Both the position numbers and the translations under genes were made by a program. A DNA stretch of 32,812 bases from RPQJ01 sp963732415 (GTDB lineage: Bacteria; Pseudomonadota; Gammaproteobacteria; Steroidobacterales; Steroidobacteraceae), in NCBI GenBank assembly GCA_963732415.1, contig CAVSZK010000003.1:1-32812 (forward strand), in the 5' to 3' direction. Every line of letters begins with the position of its first letter. The stretch's first letter is position 1. Positions 32,244-32,812 of the stretch are shown piece after piece. The notes under the pieces are model-generated. The model ran no database searches. It was not told the DNA's origin and worked only from the letters and a program-made list of their open reading frames with translations.

Positions 32244-32812
32244 TCAATCCGGCATGCGCATCGCGCGCGCCAGCATGCCGCCTGAGATATTCCGTGCCTT
32301 GAAGCCGTTCTGCAGCAGTATGCGCGTCGCGTAGTAGGCGCGCTGGGCGGAGCGGCAGATGACCCGTATCTCCCGGTCGCGGGGCAGTTCGTCCAGCCGT
32401 GCGCGAAGCTGGCCGAGCGGAATGTTGACCGCACCGGGTACGCTCTCCACAACCAGCTCGACCGGCTGGCGCACGTCGAGCAGGAAGGTGCCCTCGATAT
32501 CCTCCCAGTGGGCGAGCGGCATGTCGCCGTGCAGCACGTCCGCGGCAACCATGCCCGCGAAGTTGACGGCGTCCTTGGCACTGCCGAACTGCGGCGCATA
32601 GCAGAGTTCGGCTTCCTCCAGGTCGTAGACCGTCGCGCGCATCTGGATGGCCACGGCGAGCGCGCTGATGCGCTTGTCGACGGCCGCTGCGTCCTCGCCG
32701 AGTGCCTGGGCACCAAGTACCCGCCCGTCGGATTTCCGGAACAGAACCTTCAGCCCGATCATCTTCGCGCCCGGGTAATAGCCTGCGTGCGAGTTCGGGA
32801 ACAGGTAGATCT
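32244..32812 (-). CDS. CoA-disulfide reductase / rhodanese fusion, C-terminal part
   Basis: The gene enters from the right edge, so only about the last 189 codons are visible. The first part (YPGAKMIGLKVLFRK, GRVLGAQALGEDAAAVDKRI, AELCYAPQFGSAKDAVN) is the dimerisation domain of pyridine nucleotide-disulfide oxidoreductases. A rhodanese domain follows (GTFLLDVRQPVELV, then VICRSAQRAYYA with the catalytic Cys). This order is typical of the CoA-disulfide reductase/NADH oxidase-rhodanese fusion proteins, which act in thiol and sulfane-sulfur redox chemistry. The FAD and NAD domains lie outside the window. Confidence 0.88.
   Translation of the reverse strand, partial: IYLFPNSHAGYYPGAKMIGLKVLFRKSDGRVLGAQALGEDAAAVDKRISALAVAIQMRATVYDLEEAELCYAPQFGSAKDAVNFAGMVAADVLHGDMPLAHWEDIEGTFLLDVRQPVELVVESVPGAVNIPLGQLRARLDELPRDREIRVICRSAQRAYYATRILLQNGFKARNISGGMLARAMRMPD

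Overview
The window is GC-rich bacterial chromosomal DNA with densely packed genes on both strands. The gene set (MltF-type lytic transglycosylase, YdiK-type AI-2E exporter, FabY-type ketoacyl synthase, LapA-like protein, DcaP-type porin, PPK1/PPX, IF-1) fits a Gammaproteobacterium, perhaps a relative of environmental or uncultured lineages. This placement is an inference from family content, because there is no rRNA here. I saw no tRNA, rRNA, CRISPR array, prophage or insertion sequence.

Region 1 (1-4.1 kb, minus strand, transcribed right to left): an MscS-type channel with an out-of-frame internal deletion, a truncated SDR whose N-terminus has the T-x4-F-x-G signature of halohydrin dehalogenases, an intact ferritin-like diiron protein, an intact epoxide hydrolase-type alpha/beta hydrolase, and a hemolysin III family protein. 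The middle three look like the remains of a small catabolic cluster. Region 2 (4.3-9.5 kb): a LapA-like protein, a membrane-bound MltF-like transglycosylase, a CorA-family transporter with an MgtE-N-like front domain, and PPX/GppA. Region 3 (9.7-15.5 kb): a 25-codon membrane ORF, an atypical pyruvate kinase-like protein, a DUF3562 protein, PPK1 with a one-base frameshift just before its second catalytic histidine and, divergent from it, an orphan ParA ATPase coupled to a two-TM membrane protein. Region 4 (15.5-19.8 kb): acyl-CoA dehydrogenase, periplasmic ClpP-like protein, crotonase, and a run of three envelope genes. Region 5 (19.8-23.4 kb): FabY-like ketoacyl synthase, an RRM RNA-binding protein followed by three tandem hairpins, an IF-1 with a basic tail, and a BrnTA toxin-antitoxin pair whose toxin lacks an obvious start codon. 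Region 6 (23.6-32.8 kb): a TAT-exported split-Soret-type dihaem cytochrome, an AI-2E family permease, a probable operon of porin, periplasmic glutaminase and periplasmic asparaginase, then PPK2, a SulP transporter, and the end of a CoA-disulfide reductase/rhodanese fusion that runs off the right edge.

Two themes recur. One is polyphosphate: PPX, PPK1 and PPK2 lie within 22 kb, with a ParA-like ATPase beside ppk1. The other is deamidation of glutamine and asparagine in the periplasm behind a dedicated porin. Several genes carry visible lesions (mscS, the SDR, ppk1, brnT). These are either real decay or, for ppk1, possibly an assembly error.
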